Below are positions 61,268-64,000 of a stretch of DNA of 64,000 nt, one piece after another. Location of the stretch: contig JAKAUC010000013.1 in assembly GCA_021827865.1 (NCBI GenBank), positions 62,001-126,000 of the forward strand. Reading direction: 5' to 3'. Made by a program: the position numbers and the translations under genes. How positions within the stretch are numbered: the stretch's first letter is position 1; every line of letters begins with the position of its first letter. The DNA is from an archaeon (GTDB lineage Archaea > Thermoproteota > Nitrososphaeria > Nitrososphaerales > Gagatemarchaeaceae). Below the pieces are notes generated by a model. The model saw only the letters and a list, made by a program, of their open reading frames with translations, did no database searches and was not told the origin of the DNA.

Positions 61268-64000
61268 TCCTAGGCACCTCGGCGGGCTTGTAGTGGACCA
61301 CCCTCGAGGTACCCCCGGCTGAGTAGACCCCGTAGGTGATGTCGCTCTCCGCCATGAAGACGTCCCTGAGGGTGATGGCGATTATCTGGGCCTCGGACGA
61401 CTTCTCCTTCAGGAACTTCGCCAGGCTGCTCGAGTTGACCGCGTCCAGCGGGGCGTCAATCTCGTCGAAGAGGTAGAACGGGTGGGTCTGGACCGCCTGC
61501 ATCGCCAGGATCAGCGCGACCCCTGTCACCGCCCTCTGGCCTCCGCTGTGCTGGGACGACTCGCGGAGCCCATTGCCGAAGTCCGCCCTCATGAATATCC
61601 CTCCGGTGAAGATCTCGTCCGGGTTCTCGAGGTCGAGCTGGGCGATCCCCCCAGTCAGCTTCGCGAAGATCGACCCGAACTCCCCCCCCACCCTGTCGAA
61701 GGCGGACATGAACACCTTCTTCTTCTCAGAGTCCACGCTCTCTATGAAGGATATGATCGAATTCCTTTCGTTCTCGAGGTCGTTGTGCCTGACGGAGAGG
61801 TTCTTGTAGCTCAGGTACATCTCGGTGTACTGCCTGTCAGCCCCCCTGTTCACAGACCCGGCCGCCCCCTGGTACTCCTGCTGGAGGTCCGCCAGCAGCG
61901 GCTCCGAGGACTCGAAGTATTCCAGCTCCTCCGCGTAGCCCAGCATCCTCAGGCTCCCGAGGGCTTCCTCGATCCTCTCCTGGGACGCCGACACCTGCCC
62001 GGCGATGGCGAAGAGGTCCTTCTGGTGCCCGGCCACGGACCTCGAGACGCTGTCCCTCTCTTCCTTCAGCCGCTTCGCCTTCGCGTCGAACTCGTCCAGG
62101 ACAGGCTGGCTCCTCTTGGAAGACTCCTTCAGGCTCGAGATCTGCTCCTCGAGGGCCGCCTTCTGCTCGGAGAGCTCCTTGATCTTGCGCGGCGCCTCCC
62201 TGGCGAACTGCTTGTTCGACTGCAGGTCCTCCGTTGCGTTGGCCAGGTCCAGCTGGTTCTCCTCCAGGGCGCGCAGGAGCACGTTCTCCAGGTTCGCCTT
62301 CTCCCTGGTGAGCGTGAGGTTGAGGTCCTGGATCCGGTTCCTGATGCCGTCGATCTCGGCGGAGACGGACTGCTTGGTGGCGTCGAGGTCTGCGAGGTGC
62401 GCATCCAGCCCCAGGGCCTGGGCCTGGGCGACCACCTGTTGGAGCGAGCTGATCCCCTTCGCGACGGACTCCTTCCGTTCTACGCTGGCCTTTAGCCTCT
62501 CTTCGAGCCGTGTGACTGCGCCGGCCTGCTTCTGGTATTCCGCATTCATGGTCTTGAAGATGCTCCTGTACCTCTTGGCCATCCTGGTGATTGTGGTCGC
62601 CTCCGCCTTCAGGCTGGTGGTCGTGACGATCTTCTTGATCCGCTCCTTCATCATCGAGCGGGTCCCCGACTCTATCGAGCTGAGCTCTGACCTCCTCCTT
62701 TCGATGGCTCCCTTGAGGGCGCCGACGGCGTCCTCCACCTCGCTCATCCCTTCGATGTTCTCCAGGCCCTCCATCAGGTTGACCACGAGCTCCTGGTAGC
62801 CATAGCTGAACGCCCTGCCGCCGGGCTCGAAGGTCTCCCCAGCCTCGGTCACGGCCCTGATCCCCTCGGACGCCATGATGTATCCGACCGCCTCCGTCTC
62901 GACGAGGACCGAGTCCCCGGCGAGGAAGTTGACCAGCCCCTCGAACTCCTCCTCGCACTTTATCACGGCCGAAAGCGGCCCCAGCACCCCGGCCGACTTC
63001 TCCACGTCAGCCGCCTTGACCGACTCGACCTCGCTGAGAGGAATGACCGAGAAGCTCTTCGCCTTCAGCGACTTCGCCGCCTTGATGAGCTGGGTCATGG
63101 ACTTCAGGTCCTGGACGACGAAGGCCCCGAGCCACTTCCCCATCACCGCGTTCACCGCCCTGGAGTACTGCTGCGGATACTTCACCACCTGGCCCAGCCT
63201 GCCGACGTAGCCGGGGACCCCACCCTGGTCGCAGAACTCCTGGAGCTTCATCTGCCCGCTCCTCTCCCCGGCGAGGCTCTCGGAGAGGTGCCTGAACGCC
63301 TCCTCCTTCGACATCTCCGCGGAAGCCTTCTCGAGGATCTTCGACGCCCCCTGTATGGAGGCCACCAGCCTCTCCCTCGTCGTCTCGGCCCCCGATAGGT
63401 TCTCGTCGATGGCGCCGAGCTCCTTTGTCGACGAGTCGTGGAGCTCGAAGAGCTGCTTCGTGTTCGCCTCCAACTTGCCCAGGACCTCGGAGTAGCCGTC
63501 GACCCTGAGCTTCAGCTCGTCGAGGCGCTTCCTCTCCACGCTCAGGCTCGCGTTCGCCGCGTTGATGGCCAGCTCCACCTGAGTCTGCTTCTGGGCAAGG
63601 TCCGCGAGCTTGAACTGCACCTTGGCCGTGAGCTTCCCCTTCTTCTCGATGGTCCCCCTCAGCTCCTCCCCGGCGCGGAAGAACTCCTTCAGCTTCTGGG
63701 CCAGCTCGGCGTGTTTGGCGTCGAGCTTCTCGATTTCGGCCGTCAGCTGCCGTACGGCTGAGCTCGCGGCGTTCGACTCCCGCTGCTTCTCCGCCACGAC
63801 CTGCTTGAGCTGCGGGACGGTCTCCCCTTCCAGCTCGGCGACGTTCCCCTCGGCTGTCTTGAAGTCGGCCTCGAGGGTCTCCAGCTCGTTCCTGAGCCCG
63901 GCGAGCTGGAACTGGAGCTCGACGTGGCTGGCCCCCCCGCCCTGGATGACCTCAACGATGAACTTCGTCTTGTCGCTCTCGACCTGGGCCACGCGGTTCT
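61260..64000 (-). CDS. smc: chromosome segregation protein SMC, 3' part (N terminus off the window)
   Basis: About 913 residues are visible; the N-terminal ATPase lobe (roughly 250 residues) is beyond the right edge. Two long coiled coils flank the hinge (about residues 250-420 counted from 63992, with G-G-V-P-G-Y-V-G-R-L and A-V-N-A-V-M-G). The C-terminal lobe has the ABC signature S-G-G-Q-R-A-V-T-G-V-A near residue 815 and Walker B F-Y-L-F-D-E-I-D-A-P-L-D near 840. It folds and loops DNA with ScpA and ScpB. GTG at 63992 is not the real start, because the frame stays open to the edge. Confidence 0.96.
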   Translation of the reverse strand, partial: NRVAQVESDKTKFIVEVIQGGGASHVELQFQLAGLRNELETLEADFKTAEGNVAELEGETVPQLKQVVAEKQRESNAASSAVRQLTAEIEKLDAKHAELAQKLKEFFRAGEELRGTIEKKGKLTAKVQFKLADLAQKQTQVELAINAANASLSVERKRLDELKLRVDGYSEVLGKLEANTKQLFELHDSSTKELGAIDENLSGAETTRERLVASIQGASKILEKASAEMSKEEAFRHLSESLAGERSGQMKLQEFCDQGGVPGYVGRLGQVVKYPQQYSRAVNAVMGKWLGAFVVQDLKSMTQLIKAAKSLKAKSFSVIPLSEVESVKAADVEKSAGVLGPLSAVIKCEEEFEGLVNFLAGDSVLVETEAVGYIMASEGIRAVTEAGETFEPGGRAFSYGYQELVVNLMEGLENIEGMSEVEDAVGALKGAIERRRSELSSIESGTRSMMKERIKKIVTTTSLKAEATTITRMAKRYRSIFKTMNAEYQKQAGAVTRLEERLKASVERKESVAKGISSLQQVVAQAQALGLDAHLADLDATKQSVSAEIDGIRNRIQDLNLTLTREKANLENVLLRALEENQLDLANATEDLQSNKQFAREAPRKIKELSEQKAALEEQISSLKESSKRSQPVLDEFDAKAKRLKEERDSVSRSVAGHQKDLFAIAGQVSASQERIEEALGSLRMLGYAEELEYFESSEPLLADLQQEYQGAAGSVNRGADRQYTEMYLSYKNLSVRHNDLENERNSIISFIESVDSEKKKVFMSAFDRVGGEFGSIFAKLTGGIAQLDLENPDEIFTGGIFMRADFGNGLRESSQHSGGQRAVTGVALILAMQAVQTHPFYLFDEIDAPLDAVNSSSLAKFLKEKSSEAQIIAITLRDVFMAESDITYGVYSAGGTSRVVHYKPAEVPRSA

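Overview
The window is high-GC archaeal DNA with no rRNA, tRNA or CRISPR array that I could recognise. The archaeal assignment rests on TFB, a TFE-beta-like factor, ribosomal protein S8e, SRP19, Gar1, Nop5, fibrillarin, GatD/GatE, HerA/NurA, archaeal Elp3 and Trm1. A linked TFE-beta and a coproporphyrin-type heme operon point to a TACK-type lineage (Thermoproteota/Nitrososphaerota-like) rather than a typical euryarchaeon; this is inference. More than a dozen genes have a TATA-like box 25-33 nt before the start codon, so most first genes of operons look leaderless. GTG and TTG starts are common.

Layout. 1-2.1 kb: small metabolic genes (RidA fragment, deoxyribosyltransferase-like protein, AN1 zinc finger, adenosine-specific-kinase family). 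2.1-8.4 kb: a type IV pilus locus with assembly ATPase, TadC/FlaJ-type platform protein and four class III pilin-like proteins, the last carrying a long glycine-rich domain like a poly-glycine adhesin tip. 8.4-12 kb: HerA-NurA end-processing genes with a striking operator region and two small winged-helix proteins. 12-13.3 kb: queC-queT for archaeosine precursor. 13.5-22.9 kb: tetrapyrrole region, with a NirJ/AhbD-like radical SAM protein and a four-TM HemJ/CopD-like protein facing an eight-gene operon hemA-C-D-B-Q-L-E-H whose genes all overlap by 1 or 4 nt; two junctions appear to use CTG start codons. 23-28 kb: surface beta-propeller protein, NicO/UreH-like membrane protein, wHTH protein, and lrp divergent from glnA.

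28-45 kb is an accessory region of mostly single small genes: VOC, SRPBCC proteins, regulators (ArsR, TrmB, two tandem-HTH Lrp-like proteins, a Bat-type HTH), PPOX and PaiB flavoproteins, and two broken short-chain dehydrogenases. Its most interesting locus is at 36.2-40.7 kb: a TrmB-family regulator with two Cys-Cys pairs is divergent from a 96-residue protein with 11 cysteines in its last 60 residues, followed by an overlapping M28 zinc peptidase and a class V PLP enzyme that looks like SufS but has Glu in place of the catalytic Cys; an O-methyltransferase lies beside the regulator. This could be a metal- or sulfur-handling system or a peptide-modification system.

45-64 kb is informational core: gatE/gatD, elp3, nop5-fibrillarin, rnhB-THEP1 NTPase, trm1, rlmE-cdd, TFE-beta-TFB-gar1, SRP19-S8e, and scpB-scpA-smc, with smc running off the right end.
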